A stretch of 64,000 nt of DNA from Paenibacillus glacialis (GTDB taxonomy: Bacteria; Bacillota; Bacilli; Paenibacillales; Paenibacillaceae): the NCBI RefSeq assembly GCF_001637205.1, contig NZ_LVJH01000017.1, positions 186,001 to 250,000 of the forward strand, written 5' to 3'. Position numbers and translations under genes: made by a program. Below, one piece after another: positions 18,280 to 26,842 of this stretch (positions are counted from its first letter, which is position 1; every line of letters begins with the position of its first letter). Below the pieces are notes generated by a model. It saw nothing but the letters and a program-made list of their open reading frames with translations, did not search any database and was not told the origin of the DNA.

Positions 18280-18690
18280 ATGAATCTTGGGAATTGTCCA
18301 CGGTGCGGTAAGCTTTTTGCTATGAATTTTAGAGATATTTGTCCTGATTGTACGAAGGGAATCGAGCTTGAATATCAGAAATGTGCTGAGTATCTGAGAG
18401 AAAACAGAGGTTCGACGATGGAAGATTTGTCTGAGGCTACAGAAGTAACGACTCGGCAGATCATTAAATTCATACGAGAAGGTCGTATTTCCGTCATTGA
18501 TGCCCCTAATCTTAACTATCCATGCGAAGTATGTGGGACCACTTTTATCTCGGAAAGTAATATGTGTATCTCCTGTAGAACGCGGCTGACTAAAGAATTT
18601 AGTCAATCTATTAAAGACGGGCAAGCTAGAAAAGAAGCTGATATGCATGGTAAGGGTGCTTATAGCGCGGTTAATAAATACAATAACTAG
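18280..18690 (+). CDS. yvyF: Flagellar-operon zinc-finger protein YvyF
   Basis: 136 residues from the ATG at 18280 behind GGGAGTGGGAAAC. An N-terminal CxxC pair (CPRCG, CPDC), a central MerR-like helix-turn-helix stretch (SEATEVTTRQIIKFIREG, about 55-72) and a second CxxC pair (CEVCG, CISC) match the YvyF/TIGR03826 family found only in flagellar operons of Bacillales. The role is unknown, probably nucleic-acid or protein binding in flagellar control. It is upstream of flgM, as in Bacillus. Confidence 0.87.
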   Translation: MNLGNCPRCGKLFAMNFRDICPDCTKGIELEYQKCAEYLRENRGSTMEDLSEATEVTTRQIIKFIREGRISVIDAPNLNYPCEVCGTTFISESNMCISCRTRLTKEFSQSIKDGQARKEADMHGKGAYSAVNKYNN

Positions 18691-18711
18691 TAGAATACTT
18701 AAAATAGCTAT

Positions 18712-18738
18712 TAAATATGTTTCAATTCTGACCGATAA
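18712..18738 (+). promoter_or_regulatory. Candidate sigma-D promoter of flgM
   Basis: TAAA, 15 bp, then ACCGATAA, matching six of eight positions of GCCGATAT. Bacillus flgM is also preceded by a sigma-D promoter. The -10 overlaps the left arm of the yvyF terminator. Confidence 0.5.
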
Positions 18739-18770
18739 ACTTAGTAAAGGTTATCGGTTTTTATTTTTTT
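18731..18770 (+). terminator. yvyF terminator
   Basis: ACCGATAA pairs with TTATCGGT around a 12-base loop and is followed by TTTATTTTTTT. Confidence 0.8.
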
Positions 18771-18820
18771 ATTGACTTACAAGTATGAACCTTTATGAAA
18801 TGAACGGGAAGGTGATTCTT

Positions 18821-19105
18821 ATGAAAATTAACGAGACCGGACGAATGGGAGCTATAAATTCGTATCAGCGGAACATAGATTCAGGACATAAGACAGAAGA
18901 GAAGAAAAGTCGTCGTAAGGACGAGGTATCCATCTCAGCCGAAGCTATGGAAATGCTACAAGCTAATGAACGTAGTACCAATTCAGAACGTACGCAACAA
19001 GTACAGGATTTGAAACAGCGGGTGGCCTCGGGGACGTACCAAGTAGATAGTAATAAGCTTGCTGAGAAGCTGCTACCATATTTCAAACAATATCCTGAGA
19101 ACTAG
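18821..19105 (+). CDS. flgM: Anti-sigma-D factor FlgM
   Basis: 94 residues from the ATG at 18821 after GGGAAGGTGATTC; an earlier ATG at 18785 has no ribosome-binding site. The conserved N-terminus KINETGRMGAINSYQRN and C-terminal helices (VQDLKQRVASGTYQVDSNKLAEKL) match FlgM. It binds sigma-D and blocks late flagellar transcription until the hook-basal body is complete. It has its own candidate sigma-D promoter and overlaps the flgN translation signal. Confidence 0.93.
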   Translation: MKINETGRMGAINSYQRNIDSGHKTEEKKSRRKDEVSISAEAMEMLQANERSTNSERTQQVQDLKQRVASGTYQVDSNKLAEKLLPYFKQYPEN

Positions 19106-19114
19106 GTGAATGAC

Positions 19115-19615
19115 ATGGCATTAGAACAGCTTATCAATACATTAGAACAGTTGAATGCTACTCATATAAAGATGATAACGGTCGCTGAGTCTAAGAGAGA
19201 CGCCATCATGGACAATGGAATCGATCAACTCATCGTAATTCTCAATCAAGAATCCAAATTATTGAAACAGATTGAGCAGCAAGAGGAGGCACGAGTAAGT
19301 GCCTCTTATGAATTTTTACAGACAAAGGGCATTAAATCCATGTTGAACCTGACTCTAACGGAGCTAGTTCGATTGGTGTTCGATCCAGAAGACAAGCGTA
19401 AGTTACTTGCTGTTCAAGTCGAATTATCACATCACTTAGGGCAACTAAAGGAATTGAATCAGTTGAATCAGAAATTGATTGAACAATCGTTGGCTTTTAT
19501 TGATTACTCATTGGATGTGTTGGCTATTAGACCTGAGCAAGAAGCAACTTACCAACATCCTGGAGATAAACACGGCAGTCAAGGCTGGTCAGGACTATTC
19601 GATTCACGTGCCTAA
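19115..19615 (+). CDS. flgN: Flagellar export chaperone FlgN
   Basis: 166 residues from the ATG at 19115, 5 bp after AGGTGA, which overlaps the flgM stop. All-helical sequence (LEQLINTLEQLNATHIKMITVAESKRDAI, broken here by no prolines) of FlgN type. The protein is a cytoplasmic chaperone for the hook-filament junction proteins FlgK and FlgL, which are encoded immediately downstream. Confidence 0.88.
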   Translation: MALEQLINTLEQLNATHIKMITVAESKRDAIMDNGIDQLIVILNQESKLLKQIEQQEEARVSASYEFLQTKGIKSMLNLTLTELVRLVFDPEDKRKLLAVQVELSHHLGQLKELNQLNQKLIEQSLAFIDYSLDVLAIRPEQEATYQHPGDKHGSQGWSGLFDSRA

Positions 19616-19633
19616 CATAAGGAGGGGTTATCA

Positions 19634-21205
19634 GTGGTATCAACATTTCATTCTATTGAGACAGCTAAACGAAGTTTGTTTACACAAACAGCGGCGCTGA
19701 ATACAACAGGTCATAATATTGCTAATGCGAATACGGAAGGTTACTCTCGACAAGTTGTTAAGATGACCGCTTCCACTCCAATAGAGGCATATGCTTTTCT
19801 ACGTTCTACAGCACCGGGTCAACTCGGTACAGGTGTTGAATTCAATGCTATTGAACGTGTGCGTGAGAAATTTCTGGATACCCAATTCAGAGGCGAGAAT
19901 ACAGAACTAGGTAGCTGGAATATCCAAGCGGATACGCTCAGTAAATTAGAAGCTATTGTAAATGAACCTACGGATACGGGACTACGTACAGTACTTGATA
20001 ATTTCTATAAATCATGGTCGGATCTAAGCAAAGATCCAGAGAGTGTAACAGCACGGAGTATCGTCAAAGAAAGAGCATTGGCTCTCACGGATGCTATGAA
20101 TCATATGAGTGGTCAATTGGAGAAACTCAATACGGATTTGACTAGCAACGTGACAGCGAAGGGACAAGAGATCCAAAGTCATTTGGATTCAATTGTGAAT
20201 CTTAATAAGGCTATTATTCGCATTGAAGGGTTAGGGGATAATGCCAATGATTTAAGAGATCAACGTGATCTGTTAACTGACAAGCTCTCCACCATTGTTA
20301 ATATAACCGTTACTGATTCGGATCAAGGGTATAACATTCTCTTGGGAGCTCAGCCACTGGTACAAGGTATTGCTGACCCTGCTGTGGTGGATTCAGCCTT
20401 TCTCGAAGGAGCTTATGCTTCAGGAGAATTAAAGGGCGGGGAAGTACATGGTATGATCGTATCCCGTGATAACTTGGTCAAAGATTATAAGGGCCAGTTA
20501 GATAATTTGGCGAACACGATTGCGACAGGAGATATGAAGATAACATTGCCTAAGGGATCGGTTCTTCCTGAAGGTACGGTGTTGGATGGCGTTACTTACA
20601 CTGGGGCTAATCGTACCCTCACGGAAAGTAAAGAGGTTACCGTGAAAGGGTTAAATGGGCTTCATCAGTTAGGATATACCATGGAAGGCAACGATCCTCT
20701 AACCGGGAATCCAATGACAGGCAAGCCTTTCTTTACAATACAAGGCGATGGAACGAAAATAACGGCGGGCAATATAACCGTTAATTCAGCAATTGTGGAT
20801 GATCCCAATGCGATAGCATCCTCCTTGCGTGTAATTAGTACCGCATCGGGTGAGCAATCTGTGAAAGGTAGTAACACGATTGCTTTACTGATGTCCCAAC
20901 TGAAAAGTACTCAAGCCACATCACCAGATACGGGTATTACTGCAACTGTTGACTCCTTCTTCAGTTCAATGGTTGGTCAATTGGGTATACAAACACAGGA
21001 AGCAACAAGACAAATGGGGAATGCAACGATCCTAACAGAACAGGTTGAGACACGTCGTCAATCGGTGAGCGGGGTTTCCTTGGATGAGGAAATGTCCAAC
21101 ATGATCAAATTCCAGCATGCCTACGGTGCCTCGGCACGGTTTATGACAACTTTTGATCAACTGCTTGATAAATTAATTAATTCCACGGGTGTAGTCGGAA
21201 GATAA
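19634..21205 (+). CDS. flgK: Flagellar hook-associated protein 1, FlgK
   Basis: 523 residues. The start is GTG at 19634, 8 bp after AAGGAGGGG. The N-terminus has the axial-protein signature (ALNTTGHNIANANTEGYSRQ) and the C-terminus the paired heptad region (SLDEEMSNMIKFQHAYGASAR) that forms the D0/D1 coiled coil; the middle is variable. It is secreted by the flagellar export system and joins hook to filament. It lies between its chaperone gene flgN and flgL. Confidence 0.95.
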   Translation: MVSTFHSIETAKRSLFTQTAALNTTGHNIANANTEGYSRQVVKMTASTPIEAYAFLRSTAPGQLGTGVEFNAIERVREKFLDTQFRGENTELGSWNIQADTLSKLEAIVNEPTDTGLRTVLDNFYKSWSDLSKDPESVTARSIVKERALALTDAMNHMSGQLEKLNTDLTSNVTAKGQEIQSHLDSIVNLNKAIIRIEGLGDNANDLRDQRDLLTDKLSTIVNITVTDSDQGYNILLGAQPLVQGIADPAVVDSAFLEGAYASGELKGGEVHGMIVSRDNLVKDYKGQLDNLANTIATGDMKITLPKGSVLPEGTVLDGVTYTGANRTLTESKEVTVKGLNGLHQLGYTMEGNDPLTGNPMTGKPFFTIQGDGTKITAGNITVNSAIVDDPNAIASSLRVISTASGEQSVKGSNTIALLMSQLKSTQATSPDTGITATVDSFFSSMVGQLGIQTQEATRQMGNATILTEQVETRRQSVSGVSLDEEMSNMIKFQHAYGASARFMTTFDQLLDKLINSTGVVGR

Positions 21206-21225
21206 TAGAAATGAGGTAAATGCTT

Positions 21226-22137
21226 ATGAGGATTACCAATAATATGTTAAGTTCTCAGCTCTTGACGAATCTTAATCGTAATGCCCAAGCTATGAGTCAT
21301 ACACAGGAACAATTATCAACAGCACGTAAGCTTAACAAGCCTTCTGATGATCCCGTAGGTATCACATATTCACTACGTTATCGTTCTGAACTGTCCTCGA
21401 ATGACCAATACCAACGAAATGTGGATAGTGCCATGTCTTGGTTAGACCATAATGATACTGTTCTTGGACAAGCGGGGGATGTAGTACAACGTTTGCGAGC
21501 ATTGACCGTTCAGGCAGCGACTGGAACCAATCCGAAGTCGGCATTGGATAGTATTAAAGCAGAGGTTGTCCAACTTAAGGAACAGCTTGTGGATATTGCA
21601 AATAGTCAGTTGAATGGTAAATATATATTTAATGGGCAGACGTATGATAAGAAACCATATGATACAACCCTTGGTGAACCAGAAAAGGCTGTAACAGATG
21701 TGGGTACTGTTAATTTTGTAATGGGTGATAGCGTAATTATGCCGATTAGTGTAACAGGTTCTAGCGTATTTGGTGAAGTTTCAACGACAGTTCCAGACGA
21801 TTCGGACAATTTATTTTCAGTTATTAATAGGATCACGAATGCTTTGGATACTGAGAATTTCAGTGCCCTTTCAGGAGAACTGACGAATTTAGACACTCGG
21901 ATGGAGACGATGCTTCGATTCAGATCTGAGATAGGCGCTAAAACAAATCGTGTTGAATTAATGCAGAACCGGTTAAGTTCTCTAGGTGTGAATCTGACAG
22001 ACCTCCAGTCTAAAACAGAAGATGCAGATTATGCAGGAACGATACTACAGTCTAAAATCCAAGAGAATATATATAACGCCTCCCTTTCGGCGGGTTCTAA
22101 AATTATTTCACCATCTTTGATGGACTTCTTAAGATAA
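21226..22137 (+). CDS. flgL: Flagellar hook-associated protein 3, FlgL
   Basis: 303 residues from the ATG at 21226 (MRITNNMLSSQLL), 8 bp after GAGGTA; an ATG two codons earlier is closer to that site and less likely. N-terminal flagellin-like helix with SDDPVGITYSLRYRSEL and C-terminal ADYAGTILQSKIQENIYNAS are the conserved ends of FlgL. It completes the hook-filament junction together with FlgK. Confidence 0.94.
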   Translation: MRITNNMLSSQLLTNLNRNAQAMSHTQEQLSTARKLNKPSDDPVGITYSLRYRSELSSNDQYQRNVDSAMSWLDHNDTVLGQAGDVVQRLRALTVQAATGTNPKSALDSIKAEVVQLKEQLVDIANSQLNGKYIFNGQTYDKKPYDTTLGEPEKAVTDVGTVNFVMGDSVIMPISVTGSSVFGEVSTTVPDDSDNLFSVINRITNALDTENFSALSGELTNLDTRMETMLRFRSEIGAKTNRVELMQNRLSSLGVNLTDLQSKTEDADYAGTILQSKIQENIYNASLSAGSKIISPSLMDFLR

Positions 22138-22155
22138 TAAAGGGAGGGACTTCAT

Positions 22156-22725
22156 GTGAATCTAAATCCTATCCTTCAAATTCGTCAAACGCCTGGAATC
22201 ATCGGTATTGATGCTGATCGTGGTCAGTATTCTATTCAGCAGCCAAGGGCAGATATGAGTATAAGTACTCAACCAGCACAATTGGAGACCCATCAGTATC
22301 AACCGGTTCTTAAAGTTGACCAGAGTAAAGCCAATGCAGCGTATAATGGTGGGTCTTTATCTGAGATGAACGGGCGAATTTATTCAGGAATTCAGCAAAT
22401 TTTTCTCCAGAATATGGCCAATCGGGTGCAACAGGGAAACAACTTGGCTGCTATTCATATTCCAGGTAATACGATTTCGAATATTGTGGGTACAGATATA
22501 GCAGCAGTTCCCTTTCCTGAATTTCGTGGACCAGCTTCTATAGATAATGTAGATGTTGATTTTGAAATAAGAGCAATGGATACTTCATATCAACCAGCAG
22601 AGTTAAATCTCAACGTACAAGTCAATCGTCCTGAAGTAGAGTATACACGAGGTAAACTTGATATTTATATGCAACAGCACCCGTCAGTACAATATACGCC
22701 ACCCGAACTTGATGTTAAAATGTAA
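22156..22725 (+). CDS. yviE: YviE-like flagellar-locus protein (DUF6470)
   Basis: 189 residues from GTG at 22156 after AGGGAGGGAC. The N-terminus (ILQIRQTPGIIGIDADRGQYSIQQPRAD, quoted here only for its first blocks LQIRQTPG and IQQP) and the repeated QPAELNL / RPEVEY / TPPELDV motif of the C-terminus match the YviE/DUF6470 family that sits between flgL and fliW in Bacillus. Soluble, no signal peptide or membrane segment. The function is not known. Confidence 0.82.
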   Translation: MNLNPILQIRQTPGIIGIDADRGQYSIQQPRADMSISTQPAQLETHQYQPVLKVDQSKANAAYNGGSLSEMNGRIYSGIQQIFLQNMANRVQQGNNLAAIHIPGNTISNIVGTDIAAVPFPEFRGPASIDNVDVDFEIRAMDTSYQPAELNLNVQVNRPEVEYTRGKLDIYMQQHPSVQYTPPELDVKM

Positions 22726-22812
22726 TGTAGTCTAGGCTATAGATGTCGTTTCTCAGCCGTCTATAGTCTTTTTGTTGTCATTCGATTTGATTCATGAGGA
22801 GGAATAACATTT

Positions 22813-23268
22813 ATGTTTATTCAAACGACAGCCTGGGGAGAAATAGAGGTGGATTCAGAACAGGTGTATCTTTTCGCTAAAGGTTTATCTGGTTTTGAAG
22901 AAGAGACGGAGTTTGTTATCTTTCGACCTGAAGAAGGACCCTTTTGTTATTTACAATCCGTGAGGGAGCCTAAGTTATCCTTCATGCTAAGCGATCCGTT
23001 CACATTCTATCCAGACTATGAATTTGAACTGAATGATACTGAACGTGAAGAATTAGATATAGTTGCTATGGAGACTCAGATAATTGTTCATTGTATGGTA
23101 ACACTAAGTTCCAATATTGAACGATCAACATTAAATCTACTTGCTCCACTAGTATTCAATCCCGATAAGAGGATGGGAAAGCAAGTTGTATTACATCACA
23201 CTACCTATCAGACAAGGCACCAACTTTTTGTCGGATCAGAGGTTCAATCTTCGAGGGAGGCTGAGTAA
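22813..23268 (+). CDS. fliW: Flagellar assembly factor FliW
   Basis: 151 residues after GAGGAGGAATAAC. The family blocks [23 protein letters not shown] and [11 protein letters not shown] are present. FliW binds flagellin and also binds CsrA, releasing the block on flagellin translation once flagellin is exported. The csrA start is one base after its stop, so the two partners are made together. Confidence 0.95.
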   Translation: MFIQTTAWGEIEVDSEQVYLFAKGLSGFEEETEFVIFRPEEGPFCYLQSVREPKLSFMLSDPFTFYPDYEFELNDTEREELDIVAMETQIIVHCMVTLSSNIERSTLNLLAPLVFNPDKRMGKQVVLHHTTYQTRHQLFVGSEVQSSREAE

Positions 23269-23269
23269 T

Positions 23270-23509
23270 ATGCTCGTACTTTCACGTAAAAAAGGCGAAT
23301 CTATCGTCATCAATGACCATATAGAAATCACAGTGCTAGGCGTCGAGGGGGATACAGTAAGAATAGGGGTATCAGCTCCGAAGCATATCGATATCTTTCG
23401 TAAGGAAGTCTACGACTCCATTCAAGAGGCTAATCGAGATTCAGTCAGTCCGGCTGAGGCTGATATTGAAGCTCTTATGCGGCTTGTTCGCGACTCTCAG
23501 CAAAAATAA
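23270..23509 (+). CDS. csrA: Carbon storage/translation regulator CsrA
   Basis: 79 residues from the ATG at 23270, whose ribosome-binding site (CGAGGGAGG) lies within the end of fli[17 protein letters not shown] and the strand [20 protein letters not shown] C-terminal part (here [15 protein letters not shown]) match CsrA. It is a dimeric RNA-binding protein recognising GGA in hairpin loops. A fitting target, the hag leader, starts about 60 bp downstream. The C-terminal extension is typical of Gram-positive CsrA that binds FliW. Confidence 0.95.
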   Translation: MLVLSRKKGESIVINDHIEITVLGVEGDTVRIGVSAPKHIDIFRKEVYDSIQEANRDSVSPAEADIEALMRLVRDSQQK

Positions 23510-23531
23510 AATAAAAAAATTGAAATCGCTA

Positions 23532-23559
23532 TAAAGTATAGACCTCCAATGGTCGATAT
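23532..23559 (+). promoter_or_regulatory. Sigma-D promoter of hag
   Basis: TAAA, 16 bp, then GTCGATAT (consensus GCCGATAT). Transcription would start near 23566, leaving a leader of about 90 nt. Confidence 0.82.
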
Positions 23560-23612
23560 ATAATTTAGACGCTACTTTGGTAGGGCGGCCGACCTTAGCC
23601 GAAGCAGCGCAA

Positions 23613-23651
23613 CCACATGGATGTGGAAATAAAACAAATTACATGGAGGTA
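23613..23651 (+). promoter_or_regulatory. Probable CsrA-binding sites in the hag leader
   Basis: CCACATGGATGTGG can form a small hairpin that presents ATGGAT, with the GGA core, in its loop. A second ATGGAGG overlaps the Shine-Dalgarno sequence 23645-23650. This two-site arrangement, one upstream hairpin and one on the ribosome-binding site, is that of the Bacillus hag leader. Confidence 0.68.
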
Positions 23652-23657
23652 ATACAA

Positions 23658-24932
23658 ATGAGAATTAATCATAATATCGCGGCTTTGAACACACATCGTC
23701 AATTAGGTGCTAACACTGGTGCTGCTTCTAAGAACTTGGAGAAACTATCTTCTGGTTTTCGTATCAACCGTGCAGGCGATGACGCTGCAGGCTTAGCAAT
23801 TTCCGAAAAAATGCGCGGTCAAATCCGCGGGTTAGATATGGCTTCTAAAAATGCTCAAGATGGTATTTCCTTGATTCAAACAGCTGAAGGCGCATTGACT
23901 GAAACTCACAGCATCCTACAACGTATGCGTGAATTGTCTGTTCAATCTGCTACAGATACTAACACAGATAAAGACCGTGCTAACCTTCAAAAAGAAGTTG
24001 ACCAACTTTCTCAAGAATTAACTCGTATCGGTAAAGATACTGAGTTCAATACTAAGAAATTGTTGGATGGTTCTTTCAACGGAACATTCCACATTGGTGC
24101 TAATGAAGGACAAAATATTGCATTGACTGTTGGAGACCTTCGTGGTTTGAATCTTGGTGTCGTTGGTGATAGCAAGGTTGATGTGACTGCTACTGTAAAA
24201 GCAGCAGCTGGAGATGGTAAGAAACTTGCTGACGGTACATACTCTGTTGTAGCGGGTGCCACAGCGAACGATTTCGATCTAAAGGATACAAACGGAAATG
24301 TAGTAGCAACTTCAACTGATGCTGGAAAAACTTTTAAAGCTCCAGCTGGAACAACTCCTGCAACTGATACAGGTGCAGAATATGCATTTGGAGATGGAGT
24401 AAAATCAGGAGAAGTTACAGTTAAAGGCGCTACAGTGAGCGGTACAGCTTCACTTGCAAACACTACACTTCAAGCTGGAGAATATACAGTATCCGCTACC
24501 GAGATTAAAGACGCTAATGGAAATGTTTATGCAACTTCAAAAGATGGTAAGGCGTATGTAAATGCTAAAAACGAAGCAGTATTGACTGTTGCAACTGCAA
24601 TAACAGCAGATACTAAGCTTTCCGTGGGTGGTACTGATATATCTACAGCTAAGACTGCAAGTAAAGCTATCACTACAATCAACACTGCATTGGAAACTGT
24701 ATCAACAGAACGCTCTAAACTAGGTGCTTACCAAAACCGTCTAGAGCACACTGTTAACAACTTGGGAGCTTCTTCTGAGAACCTTTCCGCTGCTGAATCA
24801 CGTATCCGTGATGTAGATATGGCTAAAGAAATGGTTGAATTCACGAAGAACAACATTCTTTCTCAAGCGGCTCAAGCAATGTTGGCTCAAGCGAATCAAC
24901 AACCGCAAGGCGTGCTTCAATTGCTTCGTTAA
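23658..24932 (+). CDS. hag: Flagellin
   Basis: 424 residues from the ATG at 23658 behind ATGGAGGTAATAC. Conserved D0/D1 helices lie at the N-terminus (1 to about 165, MRINHNIAALNTHRQLG, GDDAAGLAISEKMR) and C-terminus (about 335-424, DVDMAKEMVEFTKNNIL, QPQGVLQLLR). A surface-exposed insert of about 170 residues lies between them and contains two related repeats (GTYSVV...DTNGNVVATS and GEYTVS...DANGNVYATS). It is longer than Bacillus subtilis Hag (about 304). The insert carries many lysines, possible substrates of the FliB methylase encoded nearby. Export depends on FliS; translation is probably controlled by CsrA. Terminator follows directly. Confidence 0.97.
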   Translation: MRINHNIAALNTHRQLGANTGAASKNLEKLSSGFRINRAGDDAAGLAISEKMRGQIRGLDMASKNAQDGISLIQTAEGALTETHSILQRMRELSVQSATDTNTDKDRANLQKEVDQLSQELTRIGKDTEFNTKKLLDGSFNGTFHIGANEGQNIALTVGDLRGLNLGVVGDSKVDVTATVKAAAGDGKKLADGTYSVVAGATANDFDLKDTNGNVVATSTDAGKTFKAPAGTTPATDTGAEYAFGDGVKSGEVTVKGATVSGTASLANTTLQAGEYTVSATEIKDANGNVYATSKDGKAYVNAKNEAVLTVATAITADTKLSVGGTDISTAKTASKAITTINTALETVSTERSKLGAYQNRLEHTVNNLGASSENLSAAESRIRDVDMAKEMVEFTKNNILSQAAQAMLAQANQQPQGVLQLLR

Positions 24933-24950
24933 GATTTACAGAAGTGGAGG

Positions 24951-24980
24951 AGACCTTAGAAATTCTAAGGTCTCTTTTTT
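24951..24980 (+). terminator. hag terminator
   Basis: AGACCTTAGA and TCTAAGGTCT form a 10-bp perfect stem, followed by a T run. Confidence 0.92.
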
Positions 24981-25007
24981 CTATCAATTTAGTGACAGGT
25001 GATAACG

Positions 25008-25376
25008 ATGGAAGAGTACTTGGAAGTCATGAGAAGAACGGTCGAATTAGCAGAGACCTGTATGGACGGACTGCATCATATCCACATTCGTTTGAATGAA
25101 GGTTTGATGGAAGATACCCTGTATCTATTGGAGGATATCGTGTGTGGTTTCTGTCAAATAACTGATTCAATTCAAGTCTTGGAATTCTTTTTTCTTGATA
25201 ATGAACCATTAGATATGACAACTAAAGTGGAAATGGCATTACATGATATTCTTTCTGCCTATGAACATCATGATATTAATTTGGCATCATATAGCCTGAG
25301 TAGTTTATTATTGCCGTCATTTCAGTCATGGAACAATGGAATAATGCGCACCTTCCATCCCCATATTTTGTCATGA
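25008..25376 (+). CDS. Helical hypothetical protein of the flagellar locus
   Basis: 122 residues from the ATG at 25008, 7 bp after AGGTGAT. Mostly helical and acidic (EYLEVMRRTVELAETCMDGL, VEMALHDILSAYEHHD), no signal peptide and no membrane segment, with three cysteines or fewer. The position between hag and fliB, and a composition like small export chaperones (FliS, FlgN), suggest a flagellar accessory protein. I do not recognise the family with certainty. Confidence 0.7.
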   Translation: MEEYLEVMRRTVELAETCMDGLHHIHIRLNEGLMEDTLYLLEDIVCGFCQITDSIQVLEFFFLDNEPLDMTTKVEMALHDILSAYEHHDINLASYSLSSLLLPSFQSWNNGIMRTFHPHILS

Positions 25377-25385
25377 ATATACGAC

Positions 25386-25413
25386 TTCATAATGTGGACA
25401 TATTTGCCGATAA
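25386..25413 (+). promoter_or_regulatory. Weak candidate sigma-D promoter of fliB
   Basis: GCCGATAA at 25406 matches seven of eight -10 positions, but the -35 position holds TTCA (16-bp spacer) rather than TAAA. Confidence 0.35.
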
Positions 25414-25451
25414 AATTAATGTGAAGGCTTTATGAGAGAGGGGATTTCAGG

Positions 25452-26696
25452 ATGGCAAAACCTAGATCAATGCTGGTACCTAGCTATATGCAGAAATTTA
25501 ATTGTATTGGTTCAGCTTGTGAAGATACGTGCTGTGCGGGTTGGCAGGTCACTATAGATAAGAATACGTATAAGAAGTACAATAAGGTCCGCTCTGAATT
25601 AAAATCAGCACTTGATAATCATGTGAAACGGAATCGTACTAGTAAGAGTAGTGAAGATTATGCCAAAATTGTATTAAATTCTGAACTTTCTTGCCCCATG
25701 CTTAATGATAAGAAACTATGTAGCATTCAATTGAAGCTGGGAGAGTCTTATCTTTCTAATACATGCGCTACGTATCCGAGGGTCTCTAATGAGGTGAATG
25801 GGATCTTAGAGAAATCAGCAACAATGTCTTGTCCAGAGGTCGCGAGATTGGCTCTACTCAATCCGAACGGTATTGAATTTGATGAGACTGAAGAGCCCGC
25901 CGATATTCGTCTTTCTATTAAGAATAGGCTTGATACTAAAGTAGGGCAGCAGCCCCAAGTCCAACTACAACAGTACTTCTGGGAGCTTCGGATTTTCTCC
26001 ATACAGACGTTACAGAATCGAAATTTTAGTCTAGCAGATAGATTAATTATTTTAGGAATGTTCTATCAGAAGGTAGAGCAATATATTCAAGACGGACAAA
26101 TACAGGAGATTCCACAGCTCATTGCTTCCTATACAGTGATGGTTGAAGGAAACGGGCTAGCAAACATGTTAACCGACATCCCTGTATTGTCGACGATTCA
26201 GATGGAGTTATTAAAGAATCTTATTGATACACGGATGAGTCACGGAGTACGGAATCAGCGCTACATCGATTGTTTTGGGGAACTGCTTCATGGAATCCAA
26301 TATGCGAAGGAGTCTTCAGTTGAGGAAATTTCCTCATGTTATCAAGTTGCCTACAATGATTTTTACTTGCCATTCATGAGTAAGCACGAATATATATTAG
26401 AGAACTATTTGGTGAACTATGTATATCTTAATCTTTTTCCTCTGGGGAATGGAAGTGATATATTTGAAGAATATATTATGATGGTAATTCACTATGCAAT
26501 GATTAAAATGCACTTGATTGGGATGGCTGGTTACCATAAAGAGAACTTCGGTGTTGAACAAATCATTAAGTTGATCCAATCATTCGGTAAAGTAATCGAA
26601 CATAGCCCATTGTATTTGCGAGAGGTAAGAGAATTACTGCGTAAAAATGAATATAACTCAATGGCCTATATGGCAATCTTGATTAAGAATAATTAG
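25452..26696 (+). CDS. fliB: Flagellin lysine-N-methylase FliB
   Basis: 414 residues after GAGAGGGGATTTC. The cysteine-rich N-terminus (FNCIGSACEDTCCAGW), then SCPMLNDKKLCSIQ, SNTCATYPR and MSCPEVARLAL, is the conserved metal/cofactor-like core of FliB/YkgJ-type proteins. FliB transfers methyl groups to lysines of flagellin in Salmonella and relatives, which affects adhesion and surface hydrophobicity. The location two genes after hag, before flaG, supports this substrate. The C-terminal half is helical without known motifs. Confidence 0.85.
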   Translation: MAKPRSMLVPSYMQKFNCIGSACEDTCCAGWQVTIDKNTYKKYNKVRSELKSALDNHVKRNRTSKSSEDYAKIVLNSELSCPMLNDKKLCSIQLKLGESYLSNTCATYPRVSNEVNGILEKSATMSCPEVARLALLNPNGIEFDETEEPADIRLSIKNRLDTKVGQQPQVQLQQYFWELRIFSIQTLQNRNFSLADRLIILGMFYQKVEQYIQDGQIQEIPQLIASYTVMVEGNGLANMLTDIPVLSTIQMELLKNLIDTRMSHGVRNQRYIDCFGELLHGIQYAKESSVEEISSCYQVAYNDFYLPFMSKHEYILENYLVNYVYLNLFPLGNGSDIFEEYIMMVIHYAMIKMHLIGMAGYHKENFGVEQIIKLIQSFGKVIEHSPLYLREVRELLRKNEYNSMAYMAILIKNN

Positions 26697-26712
26697 AATT
26701 TATCTTGTTATG

Positions 26713-26746
26713 AGTTACTCATTCTTCCGAATGGGTAGCTTTTTTT
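26713..26746 (+). terminator. fliB terminator
   Basis: AGTTACTCATTC pairs with GAATGGGTAGCT around TTCC (two G-T pairs), with a T run. Confidence 0.87.
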
Positions 26747-26776
26747 GCGTGAAGTCGTATTATTTTTGAAAAGAGG

Positions 26777-26804
26777 TAAACGCTTAGCTGCTAATAGCCG
26801 ATAT
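26777..26804 (+). promoter_or_regulatory. Sigma-D promoter of the flaG-fliD-fliS-fliT operon
   Basis: TAAA, 16 bp, then a perfect GCCGATAT. Predicted start near 26811, 32 bp before flaG. Confidence 0.88.
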
Positions 26805-26842
26805 AAATAGTAAAGAATATGAAATAGTCGGAGGGTTAAACG

